A stretch of DNA of 64,000 bases, from NCBI GenBank assembly GCA_017515205.1, contig JAFWHN010000002.1, positions 1-64,000 of the forward strand, given 5' to 3'. Position 1 is the stretch's first letter. Every line of letters begins with the position of its first letter. The notes under the pieces are model-generated. The model did no database searches. It had not been told where the DNA came from and saw only the letters and a list, made by a program, of their open reading frames with translations. The translations under genes and the position numbers were made by a program. Shown here in pieces: positions 44,722 through 53,101 of the stretch. Origin of the DNA: Candidatus Saccharimonadota bacterium (lineage in GTDB: Bacteria > Patescibacteriota > Saccharimonadia > Saccharimonadales > Saccharimonadaceae).

Positions 44722-44796
44722 TGGTGCGGGTAGAGATAGTCGAAATCTCATCTCAAGTTTGGAAAACTTGCATACTAGCCGTTGTACTATACCCGC
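44722..44796 (-). tRNA. tRNA-Gly(UCC)
   Basis: A 75-nt cloverleaf on the minus strand: acceptor GCGGGTA/TACCCGC, D-stem GTAC/GTAT, anticodon stem CAAGT/ACTTG with loop TTTCCAA (anticodon TCC), T-stem GAGAT/ATCTC with TTCGACT, discriminator A and encoded CCA. It lies 3 nt behind tRNA-His and is surely co-transcribed. It decodes GGA/GGG, consistent with the standard code. Confidence 0.95.
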
Positions 44797-44799
44797 ACA

Positions 44800-44877
<78 letters not shown>

Positions 44878-44899
44878 ATACTCCCATTCAGCTATTATA

Positions 44900-45286
44900 T
44901 CATTTTTTACCGAAAAGACCAATAGGCTTCGGCATTGAAACTGGCCTCGGTCCACCAGTAATAGAATTTGAGCTAGCAGCAGGTTTCACCCCGCCAGGAC
45001 CACCAACAGTGGATCTCATGCCAGCGGGACCACTATGGTTTATTGTTTTATCCTCTTGTGAAAAAGTCTTCGCCTTCGGTCCGTTCGACAAAGCACTATT
45101 TGCTACTTTCGAATCGCCATATCCTTGTACCATTCTTCTGCCCTGCTCCATTCGCCTTCTATCTGCAAAACTCTGAGACGAAGCTGCACCCATAGCAGCA
45201 CCGCTTTGCGCTTTCGCATATGCCGAAGAATGAAAAACGTCTTTCTCATTTTCCTTCTTCATAAACTTCACTAATAAATCAGACAT
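44900..45286 (-). CDS. Small Gly/Ser/Pro-rich basic protein
   Basis: A 128-residue soluble protein, probably largely disordered, with QSFADRRRMEQGRRMVQGYG in the middle and a Gly/Pro-rich end (GGPRPVSMPKPIGLFGKK). Unknown. The start at 45286 (GGTGAG just before) is chosen, but a GTG at 45301 is possible. It follows the 45304 gene closely and is likely in the tpiA transcript. Confidence 0.5.
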   Translation of the reverse strand: MSDLLVKFMKKENEKDVFHSSAYAKAQSGAAMGAASSQSFADRRRMEQGRRMVQGYGDSKVANSALSNGPKAKTFSQEDKTINHSGPAGMRSTVGGPGGVKPAASSNSITGGPRPVSMPKPIGLFGKK

Positions 45287-45303
45287 CTCACCGCCCAGCA
45301 CTT

Positions 45304-45999
45304 TTACTTAGGCAAAAGCAAAAACGCTACCGTCCCCGCTGCAGCACCCAAAATAATCGTAATAATAATCGTTACCACTACACTGACATGTGCATCTTTT
45401 TCTGGCTTCGCAATAATAGTAACCGGACCTTTCGACTCCGCCTTTTCAACTTCCTTCTTAACCACCGGTTGTTTATTATACATATTTTTCGAAAGAGGCC
45501 GTTTTTCCACCTTTTCTTGATTAATAAAAGGTGTGGATGGCGTCTTAAACGTAGTACTTGTCCCCGCTTGATTCAACTTCGGCTTCGCAACCTTTTCCGC
45601 CGGTTGCTTCGACAATAGATTTTTCGCCTTTGCTTCTTTTAGCAACCTTGCCCTTTCAGACTCTTCCTGGCCCAAAGGTCGCTTCGGTACCTCAGTATTC
45701 ACAAAATTACGGCTCAAATCTTCTACCACCCCTAACTTTGCCGCTCCTACCGGCTCTTTCCTCGAAACCGTACGACTCTCAATCTTCGGTTCCACCATCT
45801 GTGCGCTAGGACGTCTCACATTTGCCCTCGGCGCGGCAGTCTTCGCCACACCAGCACTTCTTAAAATAGTTCCCTGTCCAGAAGTTTTTCTAACATCCAC
45901 TTTTGGCGCAACTTTTTTATCCGAATTACTAGCCACCGACTGCTTAGCAGATGCTTTCTTGCCCTTAGTTGGCACAAAATCTATATATTTCTTCTTCAT
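45304..45999 (-). CDS. Tail-anchored basic low-complexity protein
   Basis: A 231-residue protein: a long Lys/Ala/Pro/Val-rich cytosolic region with repeated R-K/R-x-S and KxxxAKxL segments and a single C-terminal membrane segment (about 207-229). Unknown function; the topology is that of a tail-anchored protein. Its ATG overlaps the tpiA stop (ATGA), so it is translationally coupled to tpiA. Confidence 0.55.
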   Translation of the reverse strand: MKKKYIDFVPTKGKKASAKQSVASNSDKKVAPKVDVRKTSGQGTILRSAGVAKTAAPRANVRRPSAQMVEPKIESRTVSRKEPVGAAKLGVVEDLSRNFVNTEVPKRPLGQEESERARLLKEAKAKNLLSKQPAEKVAKPKLNQAGTSTTFKTPSTPFINQEKVEKRPLSKNMYNKQPVVKKEVEKAESKGPVTIIAKPEKDAHVSVVVTIIITIILGAAAGTVAFLLLPK

Positions 46000-46766
46000 G
46001 ACTGTACTTTCTTAGCTATCTCAATTATATCAACAAATTCGCTAAGAATCAAACTCGAACCACCTATCAAAAGCCCATTCACGCCCGGTACCGTCAAATA
46101 AGCTCCCGCATTAGATGGACTTACGCTCCCACCAAATAGGATTGGCACCTTTTCAGCTTCTTTTTTCCCATAAGTGTCTGATAAAGTCTTTTTAATCAAC
46201 TTGACCACGTCAGTCACCTCATCTGGTGTAGCCAATTTTGCCACTTTAGTCGAGGAAATCGCCCAAACTGGCTCATAAGCAATCAAAACTTCATCCAAAT
46301 CATCATCCGCTATCTCTGACAAACCACCAATCAGTTGGTCACGGATCACATCCGCCGTTTCATTAAACGCCCGCTCCGACTCCGTTTCGCCAATGCATAA
46401 AATCGGTTTTATATGATTTCGTACTGCCGCCGCCACCTTTTTAGCAATCATTTTGTCATCTTCACCAAAAATATATCTCTGCTCCGAATGACCAACTAAC
46501 GCATAATCCACCATCCCGTCTAGCTGCGAAAACGAAATTTCGCCCGTATACGCTCCAAAATCTCGATAAAACGCATTCTGTACAGCCAGTTTTATCTTGT
46601 GACGATCTACTTGAAGAGATAACGGTTGCAAAGCAATAGTAGAAGGTGCTACAACCACCTCTGTATCTCGATAATTCGGCAAAGCTTTCATCAGCTTATG
46701 TAGATAAATAGAAGCCTCTCCAACCGTAAAATTCAGCTTCCAGTTGCCCACGATATAAGTTTTCAT
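45996..46766 (-). CDS. tpiA: Triosephosphate isomerase
   Basis: A 256-residue TIM barrel converting DHAP and glyceraldehyde-3-phosphate. Catalytic residues visible: Lys10 in GNWKLN, His93 in GHSEQRY, Glu165 in AYEPVWAI; phosphate loop GGSVSPSN. The start is set to 46766 because the earlier ATG at 46772 lies inside the -10 TATAAT (46773-46778), which then stands 6 nt from the start: a leaderless gene. Confidence 0.96.
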   Translation of the reverse strand: MKTYIVGNWKLNFTVGEASIYLHKLMKALPNYRDTEVVVAPSTIALQPLSLQVDRHKIKLAVQNAFYRDFGAYTGEISFSQLDGMVDYALVGHSEQRYIFGEDDKMIAKKVAAAVRNHIKPILCIGETESERAFNETADVIRDQLIGGLSEIADDDLDEVLIAYEPVWAISSTKVAKLATPDEVTDVVKLIKKTLSDTYGKKEAEKVPILFGGSVSPSNAGAYLTVPGVNGLLIGGSSLILSEFVDIIEIAKKVQS

Positions 46767-46772
46767 AACCAC

Positions 46773-46800
46773 ATTATAACATATAAAGTTATGTTATAAT
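46773..46800. promoter_or_regulatory. Symmetric divergent leaderless promoter, tpiA and HAD gene
   Basis: ATTATAACAT (46773-46782) and ATGTTATAAT (46791-46800) are perfect inverted copies, each containing a TATAAT -10 element facing outward and each 6 nt from its start codon (46766 and 46807). Only 40 bases separate the two start codons. Confidence 0.75.
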
Positions 46801-46806
46801 CAAATT

Positions 46807-47565
46807 ATGAAAAAAGTATTAGCCTTCGACATTGATCAAACTCTAAATGTCGCCAAAACCCCTATCACCGACGAAATCGCCGATTTACTGACTAAATGTC
46901 TTGACCACTTTGAAATCTGTCCAATTTCTGGTCAAAAATTTGATCAGTTTCTCATTCAAATCGTCAATCGCTTACCCAATCCAACCCCAAAGCAGCTTTC
47001 ACATTTACACCTTTTTGTAGCTCAAGGCACTCAATATTACCGTTACAACGGCTCCGATTGGGAACAAGTCTATAATTACCCCCTAACTGATGAACAAGTT
47101 GCAAAAATTACCACCAGTCTAGAGCAAGCGGCCAAAGAGTTAAATCTTTGGGAAGAAGATAAACTCAAACCTGGTGACGAAATTATCGAAAACCGCCTCT
47201 CTCAAGTGACCTTTTCTGCCCTCGGTCAAAAAGCCGACACTGAAGCTAAATATGCCTGGGATCCTGATCACAAAAAACGTGAGAAAATCGTCAAACGCGC
47301 CAAAGAACTCGCTCCTGAATTCGACTACGAAATTGGTGGCACTACCTCTATCAACGCCATGACTCCCGGTATGAACAAAGTCTTTGGCATGAATCATCTT
47401 CTAGAAGAATTAAAAGTCAACAAAGAAGATATTCTGTATTTTGGCGACATGACCCAACCTGGTGGCAACGATTATCCAGTTGTACAAATGGGCATTGATA
47501 CTATCACCGTTAGAAACCACGAAGATACTGCCTATGCCCTGCGTGGTATTCTTGGTATTTTATAA
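46807..47565 (+). CDS. HAD-IIB phosphatase, phosphomannomutase-like
   Basis: A 252-residue HAD-superfamily protein. Seen: DIDQTLN nucleophile motif (about 8-14), SGQK motif II, a cap with RLSQVTFSALGQKAD and KKREKIVKRA that resembles eukaryotic-type phosphomannomutase, GGTTSINAMTPGMNK and GDMTQPGGND motif IV. The likely role is a sugar phosphate mutase or phosphatase; which one is unresolved. TATAAT (46795-46800) lies 6 nt before the ATG. Confidence 0.82.
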   Translation: MKKVLAFDIDQTLNVAKTPITDEIADLLTKCLDHFEICPISGQKFDQFLIQIVNRLPNPTPKQLSHLHLFVAQGTQYYRYNGSDWEQVYNYPLTDEQVAKITTSLEQAAKELNLWEEDKLKPGDEIIENRLSQVTFSALGQKADTEAKYAWDPDHKKREKIVKRAKELAPEFDYEIGGTTSINAMTPGMNKVFGMNHLLEELKVNKEDILYFGDMTQPGGNDYPVVQMGIDTITVRNHEDTAYALRGILGIL

Positions 47566-47638
47566 ATAATAATTATTTACTATAAATTTATTTTTGATGT
47601 ATAATAAACATAACAACTATTAACGAGGACTATTTTCA

Positions 47639-48235
47639 ATGAATGAAAACAACCAAAAACCTGAACCTGTAAACAACACCAAAAAACCTGAAAACACTAT
47701 GCGTGTTGTAATTATCGTATTGATCATCTGCGCAATCCTTTCGGTTCTAGGAGTCGGCCTCGGCATTTATGGCTCTATTCAAGCCAATAATGCCATCAGT
47801 CAACTAGGTGAATATTTCGACGAACCGACAGAAACTAACGAATTCATAGATGAGCCAGAATACGGAAAGCCTTCTAGTATCGAAGATATTAATTATATCG
47901 GCATCACTTATAATGATAACAAAGATTACATCGATATCGTCAAAGACGAAGAAGGCAGTTACATAGAATACTATGCTTACGATTCCAACGACGAATTTGT
48001 TGGAGATTCAGTAGAAACAGACGTTAACGATATATTCAAATACATTTTTGATAATGATCTCGGAAACTTTGGCGAAGATAATTCTCTCGACACTATTTCA
48101 TGGGAAATTGAAATATCTTCATCAAATGGTTCCTGTTATGCTAGTGGTAGCTCTAACCCGCCAGAATGGTTCAATACTATACTAGAAAAACTTGATGCCC
48201 AGAATAAAGGCTACAAGTCTAAAACTGCAGATTAG
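47639..48235 (+). CDS. Single-TM protein with acidic extracellular domain
   Basis: A 198-residue protein: hydrophilic N-terminus (MNENNQKPEP...), membrane segment (about 22-45, ending LGVGLGIYGSIQ), acidic linker and a beta-type domain with one Cys. The N-terminal design resembles the cassette proteins at 60762 and 61823 (Asn-rich start, G-x-G-x-Y-G/C after the helix). Unknown function. GAGGA precedes the start, with TATAAT about 36 nt upstream. Confidence 0.6.
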   Translation: MNENNQKPEPVNNTKKPENTMRVVIIVLIICAILSVLGVGLGIYGSIQANNAISQLGEYFDEPTETNEFIDEPEYGKPSSIEDINYIGITYNDNKDYIDIVKDEEGSYIEYYAYDSNDEFVGDSVETDVNDIFKYIFDNDLGNFGEDNSLDTISWEIEISSSNGSCYASGSSNPPEWFNTILEKLDAQNKGYKSKTAD

Positions 48236-48286
48236 TCAATTTAATATTCGAATCCACATTTTCTTTCTTATGCTATAATATAATAT

Positions 48287-50125
48287 ATGCATATTCTAAT
48301 TGTGGGCAATGTTTTAAAAGACGTTTATCTTAATTTAGACAATCGCACTGAGCACTTTGAGGCAGACAAAAACCAAACTGAATGGCTCAATTTGTCTTTC
48401 AACGCTAGCGAACATCACTTTTTCAATCGTGAATCAAATCTCGGTGGTGCTGCCGTTACCTTAGAAGTCCTTCATAAATTAGGGCTAGAGGCAACGGTCA
48501 GCGACTCAGATTTAACAGTTACTAACGAGGGGTTAACTTCTAATCAATCTGCCGAAACCTATCGTTATATCCTAATTTCTAATGGCAAACCCTGTTATTT
48601 TGTACCATCTGCTCATCATCCTTCGCATTTTCAAACTCCTACCGATTTTTACGACTACATTTTCATTGATCGCTCCGCTTCAATCGATAAAAAAACACTA
48701 AATCAAATCAATTCCTATCTAGATCTATCTAGCAATACCAAATTAATTCTTTACCTTAATAATTTCCAAAACTCATCCCTTACTAATCTTATTGCTAGAG
48801 CTGATTTAATCTTCTGCGAAAACCTTCCAGACGCGCCAGAACTTAGTCTCATCCCAGCTGAAAAACTCGTCCATCTTTCCGAAAAATCGTTTTCATTTTT
48901 AGACATTTCCGAAACTATTTCACCTCAACGTGTCGATATTTTAACTCACCTTTCATTTTATTCAATCGCTTCTGCCACCATATTAGGCTGCTTCGTACTT
49001 GGGAAATCCGTTGAAGAAAGCCTCAAACTTGCTAAAATAAACGTCGAAAAATCCAAATTAGATACCACTTTATCTCTGTCGCAATTAGAATCTCTTGCTC
49101 AAGAGCTACCTCATTATTCCACCAATAATCTCGAGCTCGTTGCATCTAATTTGGTCCTCAAACCCAAAGGCATTCTCGCAGCCGACGAATCAGGCGGTTC
49201 TATTCATAAAAAATTCGACAAACTAAAAATCGATGATACCTACGAAAACCGTCGCGACTATCGTAATATATTTTTCACCACTCCTAATCTACAACAATAT
49301 GTAAACGGTGTAATCATGTTCGATGAAACCGCCCGTCAAATTGCCGATGATGGGCAAAACTTTACCGAATTTCTCACGTCTAGACGTATCATACCAGGCA
49401 TTAAAGTCGACCAAGGCCTAGAAAAGTTTTCCAATTCCGAAGAAACTTACACCAAGGGTCTAGATGGTCTCGAAAATCGATTGTCCGAATACTACCAAAT
49501 GGGACTTCGCTTTGCTAAATGGCGCGCTGCTTTCGAAGTTCGCTTTGGCGAAAACGGTGAACTTCTCACTCCTTCCGACCAAGCCATCAGCGAAAACTGT
49601 CATATCCTCGCCGAGTATGCAAAAAAATGCCAAGATAATAATATTGTGCCAATAGTTGAACCTGAGCTCGTTTATGACGGCAATTATTCCATTAACCAAT
49701 CCGCTGACATTACCGCCAAAATCTTAGATAATCTCTTTATAAAACTAGAAGAAGCCCATATCAACCTCAAAGCCTGCATTTTAAAAGCCAATATGGTTAT
49801 CGCTGGCAAACAATTCAGTCAACCTTCTACTTCCGAAGAAGTCGGCATCAAAACAGCCGAAGTGCTCAAAAACCACGTTCCAGCTGCTCTTGCTGGTGTC
49901 GTATTTCTTTCCGGCGGTCAAACCCCAGAACAAGCTACCGAAAACCTCAACGCAGTTCTCAAAAACGGTCCCTTCCCTTGGCCAGTCACTTTCTCATTCG
50001 CACGTGCTCTCCAAGATCCTGCCCTCTATGCCTGGAAAGGCGACAACAATAATATAGAAGCAGCCCAAAAAGCCTTTGGGCTACGACTTCAAGCAAATTG
50101 TAATGTTTTGAAAAATCCTAATTAG
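48287..50125 (+). CDS. Degenerate PfkB-like domain fused to class I fructose-bisphosphate aldolase
   Basis: A 612-residue fusion. Residues 283-612 are class I aldolase: GILAADESGGSI (Asp300), AKWRAAF (Lys411), VEPELVYDG (Glu458, Glu460), CILKANMV with Schiff-base Lys500, and FLSGGQ. Residues 1-265 look like a ribokinase/PfkB fold (ILIVGNVLKDV, SNLGGAAVTLEVLHKLGLEA, then a last-helix region IASATILGCFVLGKSVEESL), but the catalytic GAGD motif expected before that helix is absent, replaced by LTHLSFYS. The aldolase should be active; the N-domain may only bind sugar phosphate or regulate. TATAAT lies 7 nt before the ATG. Confidence 0.88.
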   Translation: MHILIVGNVLKDVYLNLDNRTEHFEADKNQTEWLNLSFNASEHHFFNRESNLGGAAVTLEVLHKLGLEATVSDSDLTVTNEGLTSNQSAETYRYILISNGKPCYFVPSAHHPSHFQTPTDFYDYIFIDRSASIDKKTLNQINSYLDLSSNTKLILYLNNFQNSSLTNLIARADLIFCENLPDAPELSLIPAEKLVHLSEKSFSFLDISETISPQRVDILTHLSFYSIASATILGCFVLGKSVEESLKLAKINVEKSKLDTTLSLSQLESLAQELPHYSTNNLELVASNLVLKPKGILAADESGGSIHKKFDKLKIDDTYENRRDYRNIFFTTPNLQQYVNGVIMFDETARQIADDGQNFTEFLTSRRIIPGIKVDQGLEKFSNSEETYTKGLDGLENRLSEYYQMGLRFAKWRAAFEVRFGENGELLTPSDQAISENCHILAEYAKKCQDNNIVPIVEPELVYDGNYSINQSADITAKILDNLFIKLEEAHINLKACILKANMVIAGKQFSQPSTSEEVGIKTAEVLKNHVPAALAGVVFLSGGQTPEQATENLNAVLKNGPFPWPVTFSFARALQDPALYAWKGDNNNIEAAQKAFGLRLQANCNVLKNPN

Positions 50126-50129
50126 GAGG

Positions 50130-50837
50130 CTATTTCGCTTCTTCTGATCCAGCCTCTTCAGCTGGTTTTTCAGTAGACTCTTCCGTAGCTTCTTCAGTTT
50201 CTTCAGTACCTTCAGCAGCTTCCGCCTCAGCGGCTTCCGCTTCTTCTTCCGCCTTACGCTTCTCTGCTTCTACCGCTGGATCAAATAGTGAAACTACCAC
50301 CTGTTCAGCATCAAGTTCCTTATCCGCAAATTCCACACCTTCTGGTAACTTAATATCACTAATGGTCAATTTATCTTCTACGTTGTCCAACTTCATCGCA
50401 TCAATTTCCAACTCTTTTGGTAAGTCTGCTGGTTTAGCTTTTACCGCCAACTCTTCAATAGACTGTGTCATCGCCAAATGATAAGTCTTCGAAGCTTCCG
50501 ACTCTTCAAAGTTCACTACCACCACTGGCGCAGTAGCTTCCACCACTTCTTTTGCCGAAATTGCTTGAAATTCTACGTTAATAATCTTTCTCGAAACTGG
50601 GTCAATACTTACATGCTTCACAATTGCCAGCTTTTTCTTACCATCACATGTCAAATCAATCGGGGAATGATAGCCAGCTTTTTCCAAAACCTTATCCGTT
50701 GCTACATATTCAGAAGCAAGAAGTATTGGTTCCTTACCACCATATACCACTGATGGAATCATGCCAGCAGCTCTTAAGCTCTTCAGTTTTTTACCAGTAA
50801 TCTCACGCTTTTCTAGCGTCAACTTATATTCAGCCAT
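50130..50837 (-). CDS. rplY: Ribosomal protein bL25 (CTC type)
   Basis: A 235-residue long-form bL25 that binds 5S rRNA. Seen: N-terminal L25 domain (TGKKLKSLRAAGMIPSVVYGG), middle TL5/CTC beta domain and an added Glu/Ala-rich tail (about 195-235) much like that of bL19 at 12567. AAAGGA precedes the ATG and TATAAT lies about 30 nt upstream. It converges with the aldolase fusion across four bases. Confidence 0.94.
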   Translation of the reverse strand: MAEYKLTLEKREITGKKLKSLRAAGMIPSVVYGGKEPILLASEYVATDKVLEKAGYHSPIDLTCDGKKKLAIVKHVSIDPVSRKIINVEFQAISAKEVVEATAPVVVVNFEESEASKTYHLAMTQSIEELAVKAKPADLPKELEIDAMKLDNVEDKLTISDIKLPEGVEFADKELDAEQVVVSLFDPAVEAEKRKAEEEAEAAEAEAAEGTEETEEATEESTEKPAEEAGSEEAK

Positions 50838-50867
50838 AAATAATCCTTTCTAATTAAATTAATTATA

Positions 50868-51296
50868 TCATATTTTCTTCACTTTTACCATAGCTGGCCT
50901 CAGTACCTGTTTTCGGTAAAAATAACCTGGTCGCAAAGTCTCAGCAATCACTTCCCTTTCTCCATCTCCTTCTACCATCACTGCTTCATGTAAATCTGGA
51001 TTAAAATCTTTCCCATTCGCAGAATCAATTTTTTCTAGCTCTAACTCGCCCATAGTCTTTTCTAAAGACTTTGCCAAAGGTTTTAATTCTTCATAATTCC
51101 CGATTGCTCTATCCATATCATCAAGCATTGGCAAAATTTTATAAACAGTCGCAAACTCCACTGCTTCTTTAGCCTTTTCTTTTTGCATTTCAACCTGCTT
51201 GCGAAAATTTTCGAAATCTGCCCGCGTCCTCTGTAAATCATTAGTTAACTCTGTAATTTTTGCTTCTAGTTCTCCATTTTTTTCAGTTTTTTTCAT
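50868..51296 (-). CDS. grpE: Nucleotide exchange factor GrpE
   Basis: A 142-residue GrpE for the DnaK chaperone. Seen: long N-terminal coiled coil, RADFENFRKQVEMQKEKAKEA, LPMLDDMDRAI, and the beta domain FNPDLHEAVMVEGDGEREVIAETLRPGYFYRKQVLRPAMVKV (family core). Shorter than most (about 190) through loss of the acidic N-terminus. Its ATG overlaps the hrcA stop (ATGA), so it is under the same CIRCE control; dnaK is not in the window. Confidence 0.95.
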   Translation of the reverse strand: MKKTEKNGELEAKITELTNDLQRTRADFENFRKQVEMQKEKAKEAVEFATVYKILPMLDDMDRAIGNYEELKPLAKSLEKTMGELELEKIDSANGKDFNPDLHEAVMVEGDGEREVIAETLRPGYFYRKQVLRPAMVKVKKI

Positions 51297-52012
51297 AACA
51301 CCTCCTCCAACATATCTCCTGCATATTTAACTAGTGACATCACTTTTGAATAATTCTGTCTAGTCGGGCCAAGCACGCCAATATAACTCCTATCCGAAAA
51401 TGGCGATCGAAACTTCGAAATTATTAAAGACACTTCTGAATTTCTACCAATTGGGTTCTCTTGACCAATAAAAATGTTTAGCGGTTCACCTGGCGCAGTT
51501 TCCCTCAGCCATGGTTCCAAATTATCCAATAGTCTCGCAACCGCTTGTACTCTTCTAGTATCCATAAACTCCGGCTGCATAAAAAGATTCGACATGCCAG
51601 ATAGGTATAATTGCTCACTAATCGTAGCGAGGCCAAGATCACCCGTTAATTCCACCAAAATATCTACCGCTCCCCGAATCGCTGCATCAGCCTGCGATTG
51701 AGCAGAAATTCGTCTCACCAAAGCATGTCTTCCTCGATCCAAAGTCCCCTCATTCGCATCACTTTCATTTCTTTCTTTTTCCAAACTATTCACATAAAAA
51801 CGATACCCCGCATCCGTCGGCACTCGTCCTGCCGAAGTATGTGGCTGTGCAATAAATCCCAAAGTTTCCAATCTAGCCATCTCCGCCCGAATCGTCGCCG
51901 GCGAAACTTGAAAAAGCTTAGCCATCGTCACACTACCGACCGGTGCCGCTGTCTCGGCATATTCCTCAATAATCTGACGTAAAATTTCCTCTTGTCTAGG
52001 TGTTATTTCCAT
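51293..52012 (-). CDS. hrcA: Short heat-shock repressor HrcA
   Basis: A 239-residue HrcA (usually about 340). The winged-helix DNA-binding part is intact (RQEEILRQIIEEYAETAAPVGS, SPATIRAEMARLETLGFI, HTSAGRVPTDAGYR), followed by a reduced GAF-like part ending in SYIGVLGPTRQNYSKVM. The start at 52012 is certain from the family start and from TATAAT (52019-52024) 6 nt upstream; the longer ORF to 52336 runs through the operator. A CIRCE operator directly overlaps the promoter, so it represses itself. Confidence 0.93.
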   Translation of the reverse strand: MEITPRQEEILRQIIEEYAETAAPVGSVTMAKLFQVSPATIRAEMARLETLGFIAQPHTSAGRVPTDAGYRFYVNSLEKERNESDANEGTLDRGRHALVRRISAQSQADAAIRGAVDILVELTGDLGLATISEQLYLSGMSNLFMQPEFMDTRRVQAVARLLDNLEPWLRETAPGEPLNIFIGQENPIGRNSEVSLIISKFRSPFSDRSYIGVLGPTRQNYSKVMSLVKYAGDMLEEVL

Positions 52013-52029
52013 ATTTTCATTATACAAAA

Positions 52030-52056
52030 CTAGCACTGAAATGTAAAGAGTGCTAA
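52030..52056. promoter_or_regulatory. CIRCE operator of hrcA-grpE
   Basis: CTAGCACTG, nine bases, GAGTGCTAA: a near match to TTAGCACTC-N9-GAGTGCTAA, the site bound by HrcA. It sits in the -35 region of the hrcA promoter. Confidence 0.93.
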
Positions 52057-52169
52057 TTCTATCTAAAAACTCTTCCAAAAAATAAAAACTATGGTATAAT
52101 AGGCAAATCTCGCGTTTTAAAAACGCAAAATGATAGTTACAACTATTGTTCATTTCAAGGAGGGATAAA

Positions 52170-52421
52170 ATGGGTACCCACAAAGGCAAAAAAAGTAGTA
52201 AACCGAAACAGCACGTGGTAGTTAGATCAAAGAAGGGAGCGAAATTTTGCGGCACGTTTGAAAAAGGCAAGCTCAAAGTTACCGAAGAACGTACCGCCCC
52301 GGGACAAAACCTCGGAGTAGGGATGCTAGACATCAAAGAAAAAAAGTGGTCTGAACATACTTCAGTACCCGCTGAAGTTAAAAGAGACTTCGAGATAGCT
52401 GTCTATGGGAAAACCCAATAA
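52170..52421 (+). CDS. Small basic protein of unknown function
   Basis: An 83-residue basic protein: KGKKSSKPKQHVVVRSKKGAKF (shown here as two adjoining basic stretches), then a folded part with GTFEKGKLKVTEER and GVGMLDIKEKKWSEH. No family recognised; a nucleic-acid-binding role is a guess from charge. The start at 52170 follows AAGGAGGG; TATGGTATAAT lies about 70 nt upstream, and the leader has a GCGTTTT/AAAACGC hairpin. A terminator at 52432-52461 makes it a single-gene unit. Confidence 0.65.
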   Translation: MGTHKGKKSSKPKQHVVVRSKKGAKFCGTFEKGKLKVTEERTAPGQNLGVGMLDIKEKKWSEHTSVPAEVKRDFEIAVYGKTQ

Positions 52422-52431
52422 TTTTATCCAC

Positions 52432-52461
52432 AGGCTCTGGCGCTTAACCAGAGCCTATTTT
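52432..52461 (+). terminator. Terminator of the 52170 gene
   Basis: Perfect 9-bp stem AGGCTCTGG/CCAGAGCCT with a 7-nt loop followed by ATTTTAT. The next gene's -10 (52466-52471) begins five bases later. Confidence 0.8.
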
Positions 52462-52477
52462 ATGCTATAATAACTCC

Positions 52478-53101
52478 ATGGAAGACAAAATTAAAACTAT
52501 CAAAGAATGGTTAGGCACTGGTAGTATTAATCTTTTCGGTCTACCTATGTCCGGCAAAGACACTCAAGGCATCAAACTGGCCAAAGCCTTAAATGCTAAA
52601 TTCCTATCGTCTGGTATGATCATCCGCGCCATGGAAAAGGCTCATAAAAAGGACTACTCATCTAACGGCAATCTTACACCCTCCAATCTTTTTTACGAAT
52701 GGGTCTTGCCATATTTTGAACGTAGAGATCTATTTGACTATCCGCTCATCCTTTCATCAATTGGACGCTGGCACGGCGAAGAAGATCAAGTCATGTCAGT
52801 AGCTTCCGGTGCCGGTCATGAAATCAAAGCCGCTATTATACTCAGTGTTTCCGAAGCCGATGTTGAAAAGCGTTTTAAAGAAGCCAAAATTCTTAACGAT
52901 CGCGGTTCGCGTGCTGACGACAAAGATTTCACTATTTTTAAAACTCGTCTCCAAGAATTTCGCACTAAAACCGTACCAGTTTTAAAGTACTATCAAGCCC
53001 TCGACCTTTTAATTAACGTTAATGGTGATCAGCCACGCGAAGCGGTTTTCAATGAAATAATCGACAAACTTTACGCCAAAGCTTCAAAATCTCACGCCTA
53101 A
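52478..53101 (+). CDS. Adenylate kinase-like nucleoside monophosphate kinase
   Basis: A 207-residue NMP kinase of the adenylate kinase family. Seen: P-loop GLPMSGKDTQG (21-31), LSSGMIIRAM (NMP site), a shortened lid and RADDKDFTIFKTRLQEFR then KTVPVLKYYQ. The P-loop has an M-S-G-K-D form unlike the usual PGAGKGT, so substrate choice may differ from AMP. TATAAT (52466-52471) lies 6 nt before the ATG. Confidence 0.88.
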   Translation: MEDKIKTIKEWLGTGSINLFGLPMSGKDTQGIKLAKALNAKFLSSGMIIRAMEKAHKKDYSSNGNLTPSNLFYEWVLPYFERRDLFDYPLILSSIGRWHGEEDQVMSVASGAGHEIKAAIILSVSEADVEKRFKEAKILNDRGSRADDKDFTIFKTRLQEFRTKTVPVLKYYQALDLLINVNGDQPREAVFNEIIDKLYAKASKSHA

